DNA of 64,000 bases from Synechococcaceae cyanobacterium (lineage in GTDB: Bacteria; Cyanobacteriota; Cyanobacteriia; PCC-6307; Cyanobiaceae). The translations under genes and the position numbers were made by a program. Positions 1 through 8,772 of the stretch are shown here, in pieces. Numbering within the stretch: position 1 is the first letter of the stretch; each line of letters begins with the position of its first letter. The DNA is taken from the NCBI GenBank assembly GCA_947378425.1, contig CANCJV010000001.1, forward strand, positions 95,626-159,625, read 5' to 3'. A model generated the notes under the pieces. That model saw nothing but the letters and a program-made list of their open reading frames with translations. It made no database searches and had not been told where the DNA came from.

Positions 1-1855
1 GCACGGCAGGACCAGCTGCCGCAGAAGGGGCTGCGGCAGCTGGGGGCGCTGGGAACGGTTGCGCCGGGAAGGGGTGCGTGCCGGCGCCGGGCTTGTCGGC
101 CAGGGGTTGGGGGTTGACTGCCACCGGGGCTGGCCTGGTGGGCATGGGTGCGGACGACGCAGAGGCGGCGGCGCGGGCTTCGCTGGCCCCCTCCAGCAGC
201 AGCTGGCGTGGACTCCCCAGGGCCCGCGCCACGGCGGCCTCGAGCAGGCTGGCCCGGCTCTGCACCATGGCCATCCAGGTGCCGGCGACCCGCACCACGG
301 CGCGATGGTCGTCCAGGCGTACCAGCTGGGCCTGCTGGGAGAGCAGCATGCGGGTGGAGGGCAGTTCCAGTCCAGCCAGGATCTGCTGCCAGAGTTCCGG
401 CAGATTGGGGCTGGTTGCCGATCCAGGGGTTTGAACGGCCGCGCCAGCTGGGGGCGCTGCGGCGGCCGTGCCGGCGGCGGCGTCTGCGCTGAACGGTGAA
501 GGGAAGGCCGCCGGGCCGGAGCCAACCGCTGTTTCAGAACCGACCGTGCTGCCGTCGGCTGCGGCGGCTCCAGAGCCTTCGGCGGTCAGGATGCCAGAAG
601 CTGCTCCAGAGCGAACAGCCGCTTCCGGGCCAACAGCCGTTGCCGGCCCGACGGCCGTTGGCAGCCCAACAGCGCTTGTCAGCCCGACGGCCTTGCCGGA
701 CTCCACCGCCGCGGCACTGGCCTGAGGGGCCGGCCGGGCCGGGGCGAGGCCGACGGCCGGGTAGTCCGCCAACAGGCCCAGCACCAGGACCTCCAGCCAC
801 AGTCTCGGCTGCACGCTCAGCCGCAGTTGCTGTTCGCTGCCCCGCAGCTGGGCCTGCCAGTGCAGCAGCTTCGCCTTGCCGATCCGGCGTGCCACTTCCG
901 GCAGTCGGGGCCGCAGCTGGGGCGAGACGCTCGTCAGCTCCAGTCGGTCCGGGGCCACGCCGGCCAGCAGCAGATCTCGCAACAGGCTGGCCAGACCCTG
1001 AAGCACCGCGCTCGGTTCCCGCCCGCGCTCGAGCAGGGCCCGGCAGGTTTCGATCACCGCCAGCGGTTCGGCTGCGGCCATCGCTTCGGCCAGCTCCAGC
1101 AGCTCCTGTTCGGGCACCGCCCCCAGCAGCTCCCAGACGGCGATGGCCTCGATCGGCGCGGGCAACAGGCTCAGCTGGTCCAGCAGGCTCTCGGCATCGC
1201 GCAGCCCCCCCTGGGCTCGCTGGGCGACCACGTTGAGGGCCTCGTCGCTGATGCCGATCCCCTCCTGCTCGGCGATCCAGCGCAGATGTCCCTCCAGGGC
1301 CTGCATCGGGATGCGCCGGAAATCAAAGCGCTGGCAGCGGGAGAGGATGGTGGGCAGCACCCTCTGGGGATCGGTGGTGGCGAGCACGAATACCACCCGG
1401 GGCGGCGGCTCCTCCAGGGTCTTGAGCAGGGCGTTGAAGGCTGCCGTCGAGAGCATGTGGCACTCGTCGACCACATACACCTTCCAGCGGGCCTGCACCG
1501 GTGCGAAGCGGGAGCGCTCGATCAGTTCGCGGATGTTGTCGACGCCGGTGTTGGAGGCGGCATCGATTTCGATCACATCGAGGGCGTTGCCGGCAGCGAT
1601 CGCCGTGCACAGCTCGCAGACGCCGCAGGGTTCGGGCGTGGGGCCTTCGGCGCCGATGCAGTTGAGCGAGCGCGCCAGGATGCGGGCGCTGGAGGTCTTG
1701 CCGGTGCCGCGAGGGCCGCTGAACAGGTAGGCCGGCGCGATCCGGCCGGTGCGCAGGGCGTTGCAGAGGGTGGCGGCGATCGCCTCCTGCCCCACCAGCT
1801 GATCGAAGCGCTGCGGCCGGTACTTGTGATGCAGGGGCTGGTAGGCCTGGGCCAT
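1..1855 (-). CDS. dnaX: DNA polymerase III subunit gamma/tau (partial, C-terminus beyond left edge)
   Basis: Clamp-loader ATPase subunit of the replicative polymerase. The protein opens MAQAYQPLHHKYRPQ from an ATG at 1853-1855. A Walker A GPRGTGKT lies at residues 47-54, zinc-type cysteines at 66, 77, 80 and 83, and a DECH Walker B near 130-133, followed by a sensor-like SRCQRF motif. After the AAA+ and lid/collar domains (about 360 residues) it becomes an Ala/Pro/Val-rich linker containing four 18-bp repeats (614-685) and stays open to base 1, so the C-terminal end is outside the window. It is the last gene of the minus-strand run tig-clpP-clpX-LRAT-dnaX, with 63 bp after the LRAT gene. Assignment is secure; only the missing end is unknown. 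Confidence 0.97.
   Translation of the reverse strand, partial: MAQAYQPLHHKYRPQRFDQLVGQEAIAATLCNALRTGRIAPAYLFSGPRGTGKTSSARILARSLNCIGAEGPTPEPCGVCELCTAIAAGNALDVIEIDAASNTGVDNIRELIERSRFAPVQARWKVYVVDECHMLSTAAFNALLKTLEEPPPRVVFVLATTDPQRVLPTILSRCQRFDFRRIPMQALEGHLRWIAEQEGIGISDEALNVVAQRAQGGLRDAESLLDQLSLLPAPIEAIAVWELLGAVPEQELLELAEAMAAAEPLAVIETCRALLERGREPSAVLQGLASLLRDLLLAGVAPDRLELTSVSPQLRPRLPEVARRIGKAKLLHWQAQLRGSEQQLRLSVQPRLWLEVLVLGLLADYPAVGLAPARPAPQASAAAVESGKAVGLTSAVGLPTAVGPATAVGPEAAVRSGAASGILTAEGSGAAAADGSTVGSETAVGSGPAAFPSPFSADAAAGTAAAAPPAGAAVQTPGSATSPNLPELWQQILAGLELPSTRMLLSQQAQLVRLDDHRAVVRVAGTWMAMVQSRASLLEAAVARALGSPRQLLLEGASEARAAASASSAPMPTRPAPVAVNPQPLADKPGAGTHPFPAQPFPAPPAAAAPSAAAGPAV
614..685. repeat. 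Four 18-bp imperfect tandem repeats inside dnaX
   Basis: Read on the minus strand the units encode GLTSAV, GLPTAV, GPATAV and GPEAAV in succession (668-685, 650-667, 632-649, 614-631). They sit in the low-complexity linker after the clamp-loader domains. The 18-bp period keeps the frame, so copy number could vary without breaking the gene. Confidence 0.85.
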
Positions 1856-1918
1856 CGCGGTCGCCCGTGGGGACGGGGTGGTGCAGAGCGCCCCGCGCGA
1901 CACCGCGGGCCAATCAGG

Positions 1919-2593
1919 CTACCGGCCTCCTCCCGGTTCCAGCAGCTGTTCCAGCCGGGCCTCCATCTCCTCCACCTGGCTGAGCTGGTCCGCCAATTGC
2001 TGCGCTGCCAGCCGCAGTTGCAGGAATTGGTCATGGCCCTCGTCGCCGGCCCAGCGCAGTTCGGCTTTGGCCAGTTCCCGTTCGAGCCGCTCCTGCAGGG
2101 AACGGCGCAGGCCATCGATCTGATCCAGGCTGCGCAGGGCCAGAAGGCGGCCTTGCTCGAGTTGCTGGGGATCGAGGTTGAGTCCCTGGCGCAACAGCAC
2201 CCGCGCCCCGGTGAGCAGGGCCGCCGGCATGAACTGGCCCAGGGCCAGGGCACCGAGGCTGCCGGTGTGAAGCCAGTCTTCGACCTGGCTGCTGCGATGG
2301 CGGCCGGTCTTGCACCAGTGGGCGAAGTGCTCGCAGTTGTTGAACAGCAGGTTGTAGCGCTGTTCCCCCAGTCGACCCATGGCGCGCCGCAGGGTGACCC
2401 CGGCGGGGGAGCAGGTGCCGGCCGCGTAGGACACGGCCGAGATCGGCTGGCCGCGGCTGAACTCCTCGCGGGGACTGCGCAGAATCTCGCGGCCCTCCAG
2501 ATAGTGGGCCACGGTGCCATCGCCCAGGTCGATGCCGTGGTGCATGAACAGGCCATGCTGCCGGGGGGCCTGGAGGTGGTCGGCGGCGGCCAA
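1919..2593 (-). CDS. LRAT-domain (NlpC/P60-like papain-fold) protein
   Basis: A 224-residue protein with the hallmarks of the lecithin:retinol acyltransferase-like NlpC/P60 family: an N-terminal HHGIDLGDGTVAHY block carrying the likely catalytic histidine, and NNCEHFAHWC carrying the likely nucleophilic cysteine. Family members are thiol acyltransferases or hydrolases acting on lipids or peptides; the substrate here is unknown. The last 90 residues are rich in Glu, Leu and Gln and look coiled-coil. No signal peptide is evident. The start used is TTG at 2591-2593; the next in-frame ATG would remove the residues just before the histidine block. It lies between clpX (110 bp upstream) and dnaX, apparently in the same transcription unit. 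The family call is firm, the function open. Confidence 0.85.
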   Translation of the reverse strand: MAAADHLQAPRQHGLFMHHGIDLGDGTVAHYLEGREILRSPREEFSRGQPISAVSYAAGTCSPAGVTLRRAMGRLGEQRYNLLFNNCEHFAHWCKTGRHRSSQVEDWLHTGSLGALALGQFMPAALLTGARVLLRQGLNLDPQQLEQGRLLALRSLDQIDGLRRSLQERLERELAKAELRWAGDEGHDQFLQLRLAAQQLADQLSQVEEMEARLEQLLEPGGGR

Positions 2594-2642
2594 GGCGGTA
2601 CGGGCGGCGTTGACGCCTGCTCAGCTTGGCCCCGGCTGCCGT

Positions 2643-2658
2643 CCCGCCGGACGGCGGG
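2643..2658 (-). terminator. Hairpin between clpX and the LRAT gene (possible attenuator)
   Basis: A perfect 6-bp GC stem (CCCGCC / GGCGGG) with a GGAC loop lies in the 110-bp spacer after clpX. No U-tract follows it, so it may be a weak terminator, an mRNA-end stabiliser or chance in GC-rich DNA. Confidence 0.3.
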
Positions 2659-2703
2659 GATGGGGGGGATTGCCCACCGGCGGATCGGCGCTGGGCTCCG
2701 GCT

Positions 2704-4074
2704 TCAGGCCGAGGCTGCTTCGTCCATCAGGTTGTCGCGGTCGTTGTTGGCACTGGGGATCTGCACCACGTTGGCCTTGCTGCGCTGTTCGACCAGATCC
2801 CGGGTGATCGTGAAGCTCTGGATGTCCTGGCGCGAGGGGAGGTCGTACATCACCTCCAGCATCAGCTCCTCGACGATGCCGCGCAGCGCCCGGGCGCCGG
2901 TCTTGCGGCGATGGGCTTCGACGGCGATGGCGGCGATGGCGTCCGGCTCGAAGTCCAGGCGCACGTTGTCCATGCTCAGCAGGGTCTGGAACTGTTTGAC
3001 CAGGGCGTCGCGGGGCTCGGTGAGAATCGCCTCCAGCGCGTTGGTGTCGAGCGGCTGGAGCACGGCGCTGACCGGCAGACGGCCGATGAATTCCGGGATC
3101 AGGCCGTAGCGCACCAGATCATCGGGCTCGAGATGGCGCAGGGCTTCGGCCACTTGTCGCTCCTTGCCGGTGCGCGGGCGTGTCTGGCCCCCTTCTGGCA
3201 GGAAGCCGATGGCGTTGCGACCCATGCGTTTCTGGATCACGTCCTCCAGGCCGACGAAGGCGCCGCCGCAGATGAACAGGATCTGATTGGTGTCCACCTG
3301 GATGCAGTCCTGGTAGGGGTGCTTGCGACCCCCTTGAGGCGGCACGTTGGCGACCGTGCCTTCGAGCATCTTCAGCAGGGCCTGCTGCACCCCCTCGCCG
3401 GAGACATCGCGGGTGATCGAGGGGTTCTCGCTCTTGCGGGCGATCTTGTCAATTTCGTCGATGTAGATGATGCCCCGCTGGGCCTGCTCCACATCCATGT
3501 CGGCTTTCTGCAGCAGGCGCAGCAGGATGTTTTCCACGTCTTCGCCCACGTAGCCGGCCTCGGTCAGCGTGGTGGCATCGGCCACGGCAAAGGGCACATC
3601 CAGCATCTCCGCCAGCGACTGGGCCAGCAGCGTTTTGCCGCAGCCGGTGGGCCCGATCAGCAGGATGTTGGACTTATGCAGCCGGGTGGCCGTCTGGTCG
3701 GTCTCACCCTTGCCGTCGCCTTGCCAGGCCAGGCGCTTGTAGTGGTTGTAGACCGCCACCGACAGCACCTTCTTGGCCTCGTCCTGCCCCACCACCTGTT
3801 GATCCAGGAAGCCCTTGATCTCCTGGGGTCTGGGAACCTGGGCCAGGGTGGGAGCAGGTTTGGGCGCTTTCTTGGGCTGGGCCTTGCGGCTGGTTTCAGG
3901 ACTGGGACGGCTGCCGTGGCCGTGGCCATCGGCGAGTTCCTCGTCGAGAATCTCGTTGCAGAGATCGATGCATTCGTCGCAGATGTAGACGCCTGGTCCG
4001 GCGATCAGCTTGCGGACCTGCTCCTGGGACTTGCCGCAGAAGGAGCATTTGAGGTGGGCGTCGAACTTGGCCAT
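2704..4074 (-). CDS. clpX: ATP-dependent Clp protease ATP-binding subunit ClpX
   Basis: AAA+ unfoldase that delivers proteins to ClpP. The N-terminal zinc-binding domain has the four-cysteine pattern C10-x2-C13 and C32-x2-C35. Walker A GPTGCGKT is at residues 141-148, the pore loop GYVG follows, and Walker B reads IIYIDEID. The [19 protein letters not shown] block and a C-terminal Clp small domain are present. At 456 residues it is slightly longer than E. coli ClpX because of a Pro/Lys-rich linker after the zinc domain. It follows clpP by 143 bp on the same strand, so protease and unfoldase are probably co-expressed. Confidence 0.98.
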   Translation of the reverse strand: MAKFDAHLKCSFCGKSQEQVRKLIAGPGVYICDECIDLCNEILDEELADGHGHGSRPSPETSRKAQPKKAPKPAPTLAQVPRPQEIKGFLDQQVVGQDEAKKVLSVAVYNHYKRLAWQGDGKGETDQTATRLHKSNILLIGPTGCGKTLLAQSLAEMLDVPFAVADATTLTEAGYVGEDVENILLRLLQKADMDVEQAQRGIIYIDEIDKIARKSENPSITRDVSGEGVQQALLKMLEGTVANVPPQGGRKHPYQDCIQVDTNQILFICGGAFVGLEDVIQKRMGRNAIGFLPEGGQTRPRTGKERQVAEALRHLEPDDLVRYGLIPEFIGRLPVSAVLQPLDTNALEAILTEPRDALVKQFQTLLSMDNVRLDFEPDAIAAIAVEAHRRKTGARALRGIVEELMLEVMYDLPSRQDIQSFTITRDLVEQRSKANVVQIPSANNDRDNLMDEAASA

Positions 4075-4217
4075 CGGCGACGGGTGGGGCGGCGAAGGAG
4101 TGGACAGGGGCGGCTGGCGATTCCAAGGATCAGCTTGAAGTCGGTGGCGTTTGCTCTCCTTAAGGATCTCAGCGAGAATGGATCGTCCCCAGGGGAGGAG
4201 TCTCCCGCCCGGGGGGG

Positions 4218-4940
4218 TCAGGCTGCGGCCGGGAGGCCGCTGTCGTTGACCACCCGATCGATCAGGCCGTATTCAACCGCTTCTGCCGGCGAAAGGAAGT
4301 AGTCACGGTCAGTGTCTTCGGCGATTTTATCCAGAGGCTGGCCGGTGTGTTCGGCCATCAGCCCATTGAGCGTGTCCTTGAGAAACAGAATCTCGCGGGC
4401 CTGAATTTCGATGTCCACCGCCTGGCCCTGGGCACCACCAAGGGGCTGGTGGATCATGATCCGGGCATTGGGGAGGGCCATCCGCTTGCCTTTGGCGCCT
4501 CCCGAGAGCAGGAAGGCCCCCATGCTGGCCGCCAGCCCGTAGCAGATGGTGACGATGTCAGGGGCCACCTGCTGCATCGTGTCGTAGATGGCGAGGCCGG
4601 CGGTGACCGAGCCGCCGGGGGAGTTCACGTAGATCTGGATGTCTTTGTCCGGATCCTCGGCCTCAAGATAGAGAAGCTGGGCCACCAGGGAATCGGCCAC
4701 CTGGTCGTCGATGCCGGTCCCGAGGAAGATGATCCGCTCTCGCAGCAAGCGGGAGTAGATGTCGAACGCCCGGTCCCCGCGGCCTGACTGTTCCACCACC
4801 GTGGGCAGGACGCCCGGGGCGGCGCTGGGGGGCGGCGCGGTCAGGGCGTTCCAGGGCTGGGGCCCGCTCCAGTGGCTGTGCACCGGGTGGCGACGGAGGC
4901 CAGCGGGGGAGGGAATCGCGTTGGATTGGGCGTCGATCAC
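4218..4940 (-). CDS. clpP: ATP-dependent Clp protease proteolytic subunit ClpP
   Basis: Serine peptidase of the Clp complex. The catalytic triad is visible as S139 in [10 protein letters not shown]164 in IMIHQPLGG and D213 in DTDRDYFLS, with the same spacing as in E. coli ClpP. The protein has about 50 extra residues before the core ([10 protein letters not shown] onward), rich in Pro and Ala. This may be a propeptide, or the true start may be internal. Cyanobacteria carry several ClpP paralogues; position next to clpX and downstream of tig marks this as the ClpX-linked one. Confidence 0.97.
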   Translation of the reverse strand: MIDAQSNAIPSPAGLRRHPVHSHWSGPQPWNALTAPPPSAAPGVLPTVVEQSGRGDRAFDIYSRLLRERIIFLGTGIDDQVADSLVAQLLYLEAEDPDKDIQIYVNSPGGSVTAGLAIYDTMQQVAPDIVTICYGLAASMGAFLLSGGAKGKRMALPNARIMIHQPLGGAQGQAVDIEIQAREILFLKDTLNGLMAEHTGQPLDKIAEDTDRDYFLSPAEAVEYGLIDRVVNDSGLPAAA

Positions 4941-4981
4941 GCGGACGTTCTCAGGCCTGGGTATGGGAGCAATCTATGAGC

Positions 4982-6397
4982 TCAGTCCCTGGCTTCGCCG
5001 TCCGAGGCCTCGTCAGCGGCAGTTTCGGGGGCCTTTTCCGTGATGGTGCTGTGGGCCTCCAGCCATTCGAGCAGGCGCTCGTTGAGCAGATCGTCGGTGA
5101 CGGCCTGGAGCAGCCGCTGCGGATCAATCGTGCTGGTGTCGCTGAGGCCGCGGCTCACCTCCTGGAATTTGGCCTCGATGTCCGCTTCGGCCACGGCGAT
5201 CGCCTCGGCGGCGGCGAGGGCCTTGAGGGCCAGGCTGCGGCGCAGCCGCTGTTCCGCCTCGGGGCGGGAGGTGTCCATCAGGCTGCGCACCAACTCCGGG
5301 GTGAACAATTTCTTGACATCCATGCCCTGCTGGGCGATCTGGCTGGCGGTCTGCTCGATCAGATTGCGGATCTCCACCTGGACCAGGGTTTCGGGCAGCT
5401 CTACCTCCAACTGCTCCACCAAGGCTTCGAGCAGGGCGTCGTGGCGGTTGGTCCGGTGGCGCCGTTCAGCGTCCTCCTTGAGGCGGGCTTCCAGATCGGC
5501 CCGCAGCTCGGCCAGGCTGCCCTTGTCGCTGGCCTGCTGGGCGAAGGCGTCATCCAGGGCCGGCAGCTCCTTGGTCTTGAGCTCGATCAGGCCGATCTCG
5601 AATGTCGCCGGGCGACCGGCCGCATCGGCCTGGGGATAGGACTCGGGGAAGCTGCAGGCCACCGTGCGGCTCTCGCCCGGCTTCATGCCGATGATCCCCT
5701 CGATGAAGCCGGGAATCATGCGGCCCTCCTCCAGTTCCACCTCCATGCCCTCGGAGCTGCCACCCACAATCGCCTCGCCGGTGTCGCTGTAGGTGCCGCT
5801 GAAGCTCACCTCGGCCACATCGCCACTGGCTGCGGCCCGGCCCTCCACGGGCACCAGGGTTGCCAGTTGCTGGCGGGACTGGTCCAGCAGCTCATCGATC
5901 CGCGCGGGGTCGTAGCTGACCGCTTCGGCTTCGGCTTTGAGGCCCTTGGTGGCCTTGAGGCTGGGGCTGGGTTCCACATCCAGCTCCAGGGTGAGGCTGA
6001 GCGCATCGCCCGGTTCGAAGCGCGCGAGCACCACCTCGAAGTCCTCACTCAGCTGGGGCTGGCCGATCGCCTCGATCTTCTGCTGGCCGACGGCCTCGCG
6101 GAAGACGCTGTCCACCAGATCTTCGAGGGCCGTGGCCTTGATGCGCAGGGGGCCGATCTGCTGGAGCAGCACCGGCCGGGGCACCTTGCCCTTGCGGAAG
6201 CCGGGCAGCTTGACGCTGCGGCTGAGTTTGGCCAGGGCTGCGTCGTAGCTGGCCTGGCAGCGGGCCCCCGGTACGCCGATCTCGACCGCCAGTCGGCTGC
6301 CCGGGCGGGGGCTGGTGCTGACCTGCAGCGAGGTGCTGCCCTCGCTCGTGGCGGGTGGGGTCTGGGCGGCTTTGGAGCTGGCGGCGGCAGGACTCAT
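4982..6397 (-). CDS. tig: Trigger factor (ribosome-associated chaperone and peptidyl-prolyl isomerase)
   Basis: Chaperone that binds nascent chains at the ribosome exit. The ribosome-binding signature GFRKGKVP is near residue 60, a central FKBP-like segment contains [18 protein letters not shown], and a long helical C-terminal domain follows (471 residues). The ATG at 6395-6397 ([12 protein letters not shown]) was chosen; the frame stays open for 33 codons upstream but those residues do not resemble the family. A Ser/Ala/Pro-rich stretch of about 25 residues precedes the conserved start of the ribosome-binding domain. It heads the tig-clpP-clpX run, 41 bp before clpP. Confidence 0.97.
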   Translation of the reverse strand: MSPAAASSKAAQTPPATSEGSTSLQVSTSPRPGSRLAVEIGVPGARCQASYDAALAKLSRSVKLPGFRKGKVPRPVLLQQIGPLRIKATALEDLVDSVFREAVGQQKIEAIGQPQLSEDFEVVLARFEPGDALSLTLELDVEPSPSLKATKGLKAEAEAVSYDPARIDELLDQSRQQLATLVPVEGRAAASGDVAEVSFSGTYSDTGEAIVGGSSEGMEVELEEGRMIPGFIEGIIGMKPGESRTVACSFPESYPQADAAGRPATFEIGLIELKTKELPALDDAFAQQASDKGSLAELRADLEARLKEDAERRHRTNRHDALLEALVEQLEVELPETLVQVEIRNLIEQTASQIAQQGMDVKKLFTPELVRSLMDTSRPEAEQRLRRSLALKALAAAEAIAVAEADIEAKFQEVSRGLSDTSTIDPQRLLQAVTDDLLNERLLEWLEAHSTITEKAPETAADEASDGEARD

Positions 6398-6698
6398 GAA
6401 CGGGGGCCGATCGAGCGGGGCAGCCCCCGATCCTAGAAAGTGATGCGACCGGCCTTCGCAGGGTCGCCGTGGGCGCGTATTGTCGGAACGACGCAAGCGT
6501 TGGCGATATCCCTAATCCAGGCGGTGACGGCAGTGGGCCGAACCGTCGCTCCGGTGAGTTATCCGGCACCGGACTCAATGCATCAAGCCGCAACAGGCCA
6601 GGCCTCGCCGTTGCCTCTTTTCCAGGATCCAAGCGCAGCTTTCTCCGTCCCCTGCCCTTTCGGTCTCTGACAGTCCTGTTTCCAATCCGTCCCTTCCG
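6398..6698. other. Divergent intergenic region tig / asd
   Basis: About 300 bp between the starts of tig (minus) and asd (plus). It must hold promoters for both transcription units. I could not pick convincing -35/-10 pairs, and no structured RNA was recognised. Confidence 0.5.
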
Positions 6699-7793
6699 TT
6701 GACCGCCTCTTCCGCAAGCCCCTCCGCCGATCTCCGCACTGCCTGTCCCGGTGGCCTGCCCCGCCGGCCTCTGAAGGTGGCTGTGCTCGGAGCCACCGGG
6801 GCGGTCGGCCAGGAGTTGCTGCAGCTGCTGAAGGAGCGTTCCTTCCCCGTGAGCGAGCTCACGGTGCTGGCCTCGCCCCGTTCCGCCGGCGCCACTCTGA
6901 GCTGGCGGAACGAGAGCCTCACGGTCCAGCCGGTTGAGGAGGGCTGTTTCGACGGTGTGGATCTGGTGCTGGCCTCGGCCGGCGGCTCCGTCTCCCGTCA
7001 GTGGGCACCCCGGGCCGCGGCCGCCGGTGCCGTGGTGATTGACAACTCCAGTGCCTTCCGCATGGATCCGGCGGTGCCCCTGGTGGTGCCTGAGGTGAAT
7101 CCCCAGGCCGCCTTTGCGCACCAGGGCATCATCGCCAACCCCAACTGCACCACGATCCTGCTGACCGTGGCCCTGGCTCCCCTGGCGGCGCGGCGGCCGA
7201 TCCGGCGCGTGGTGCTGAGCACCTATCAGTCCGCCAGTGGCGCCGGTGCCCGGGCCATGGAGGAACTGCGCCAGCTCAGCCGCACGGTGCTTGATGGCGG
7301 CGAGCCGGTCAGCGAGGTGCTGCCCCATTCGCTGGCCTTCAATCTGTTCCTGCACAACTCACCGATGCAGGCCAACGGTTACTGCGAAGAGGAGTTGAAG
7401 ATGATCAACGAAACCCGCAAGATCATGGCCCTGCCGAATCTGCGCCTCTCCGCCACCTGTGTGCGGGTGCCGGTGCTGCGGGCCCATTCCGAAGCCGTGA
7501 ACATCGAGTTCGAGGAGTCCTTCCCGGTGGAGGAAGCCCGGGCCCTGCTGGCGGTGGCGCCGGGGGTGGAGCTGATCGAAGACTTCGACGCCAATCGATT
7601 CCCGATGCCCACCGATGTCACCGGACGCGATCCGGTGGCGGTTGGCCGGATCCGCCAGGATCTCAGTGAGCCCCATGCCCTTGAACTCTGGCTCTGCGGC
7701 GATCAGATCCGCAAGGGAGCGGCCCTCAATGCCATCCAGATCGCTGAACTGTTGATCGCCGGAGCGCAGCAGGATCAAGGAGGTGCGGTTTGA
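6699..7793 (+). CDS. asd: Aspartate-semialdehyde dehydrogenase
   Basis: Reduces aspartyl phosphate to aspartate semialdehyde, the branch point to lysine/diaminopimelate, threonine and methionine. The NADP-binding motif [11 protein letters not shown] is at residues 31-41 and the catalytic cysteine is C150 in ANPNCTTI. A conserved QSASGAG block and the general-acid histidine in [10 protein letters not shown] follow. The start is TTG at 6699; no ATG or GTG lies upstream in frame and the next candidates fall inside the Rossmann fold. The stop overlaps the dapA start as TTGA, so the two genes are coupled. Full family length (364 residues). Confidence 0.97.
   Translation: MTASSASPSADLRTACPGGLPRRPLKVAVLGATGAVGQELLQLLKERSFPVSELTVLASPRSAGATLSWRNESLTVQPVEEGCFDGVDLVLASAGGSVSRQWAPRAAAAGAVVIDNSSAFRMDPAVPLVVPEVNPQAAFAHQGIIANPNCTTILLTVALAPLAARRPIRRVVLSTYQSASGAGARAMEELRQLSRTVLDGGEPVSEVLPHSLAFNLFLHNSPMQANGYCEEELKMINETRKIMALPNLRLSATCVRVPVLRAHSEAVNIEFEESFPVEEARALLAVAPGVELIEDFDANRFPMPTDVTGRDPVAVGRIRQDLSEPHALELWLCGDQIRKGAALNAIQIAELLIAGAQQDQGGAV
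7777..7785 (+). promoter_or_regulatory. Strong Shine-Dalgarno for dapA
   Basis: An AAGGAGGTG-type sequence about 5-8 bases before the TTG at 7790 supports that unusual start. It lies inside the 3' end of asd. Confidence 0.7.
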
Positions 7794-8707
7794 GCACCGC
7801 TTTCCCCACCAGCCCCTGTGCCCAGGCTCCCTTTGGTCGGGTGATCACCGCCATGGTCACGCCGTTCAGCGCCGACGGGGCGGTTGACCTGGAGCTGGCG
7901 GCCCGCCTGGCCGAGCACCTGGTGGCCCATGGATCCGATGGCCTGGTGCTCTGCGGCACCACGGGCGAATCCCCCACCTTGAGCTGGCAGGAGCAACATC
8001 AGCTGTTTGCCGCCGTCAAGGAGGCCGTGGCGGGCCGCGCTCCCCTGCTGGCGGGCAGCGGCAGCAACTGCACCGCCGAAGCGGTGGAGGCCACCCGTGA
8101 GGCGGCGGCCCTGGGTGCCGATGGGGCGCTGGTGGTGGTGCCCTATTACAACAAGCCACCCCAGGATGGGCTGGAGGCCCATTTCCGGGCGGTGGCGGCC
8201 GCGGCGCCTGAGCTGCCCTTGATGCTTTACAACATCCCCAGCCGCACCGGCTGCAGCCTGGCGCCGGAAACCGTCGCCCGCCTGCTCGATTGCCGCAATG
8301 TGATCAGTTTCAAGGCCGCCAGTGGCACCACCGAAGAGGTGAGCCAGCTGCGGCTTCTCTGCGGCAATCGCCTGTCCATCTACAGCGGTGATGACGCGCT
8401 CACCCTGCCGATGCTGGCCGTCGGGGCGGCTGGGGTGGTGAGTGTCGCCAGCCATCTGGCCGGTCCCGAGATCCGCGCCATGGTGCAGGCCTTCCTGGCG
8501 GGTGAGAACACTGCCGCCCTGGCCCTGCACGAGCAACTGTTGCCGCTGTGCAAAGCCCTGTTCTGCACCACCAATCCCGTGCCGGTCAAAGCCGCCCTTG
8601 AGATCGCCGGCTGGCCTGTTGGCGCGCCCCGTTTGCCCCTCCTCCCTGCTGAGCCTGAAGTGAGACAACGATTGCATTCGGTCCTGGCTGCCCTGCGTCC
8701 CACCTGA
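7790..8707 (+). CDS. dapA: 4-hydroxy-tetrahydrodipicolinate synthase
   Basis: Condenses pyruvate with aspartate semialdehyde in the first step committed to diaminopimelate and lysine. The TIM-barrel protein shows GTTGESPTL (residues 57-64), Y147 in [11 protein letters not shown] and the Schiff-base lysine K175 in VISFKAASG. The 305-residue length is normal. It starts with TTG, supported by a strong ribosome-binding site and a 4-base overlap with the asd stop. It probably forms one transcription unit with asd and rnj. Confidence 0.97.
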   Translation: MSTAFPTSPCAQAPFGRVITAMVTPFSADGAVDLELAARLAEHLVAHGSDGLVLCGTTGESPTLSWQEQHQLFAAVKEAVAGRAPLLAGSGSNCTAEAVEATREAAALGADGALVVVPYYNKPPQDGLEAHFRAVAAAAPELPLMLYNIPSRTGCSLAPETVARLLDCRNVISFKAASGTTEEVSQLRLLCGNRLSIYSGDDALTLPMLAVGAAGVVSVASHLAGPEIRAMVQAFLAGENTAALALHEQLLPLCKALFCTTNPVPVKAALEIAGWPVGAPRLPLLPAEPEVRQRLHSVLAALRPT

Positions 8708-8772
8708 CGCCAAGGCTTGCTTCCCGCTACGCCACAACCTCCTTCACGAACGAATTATCCGGTTATCCCTTC

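Noticed and set aside
614..685. CRISPR-like array
   Set aside because: The repeats are contiguous 18-bp coding units without spacers.
827..3109. Long plus-strand open frame across dnaX, LRAT gene and clpX
   Set aside because: It is antisense to three well-supported genes. High GC makes stops rare in the opposite frame, and the product is His/Gln/Gly-rich without a known fold.
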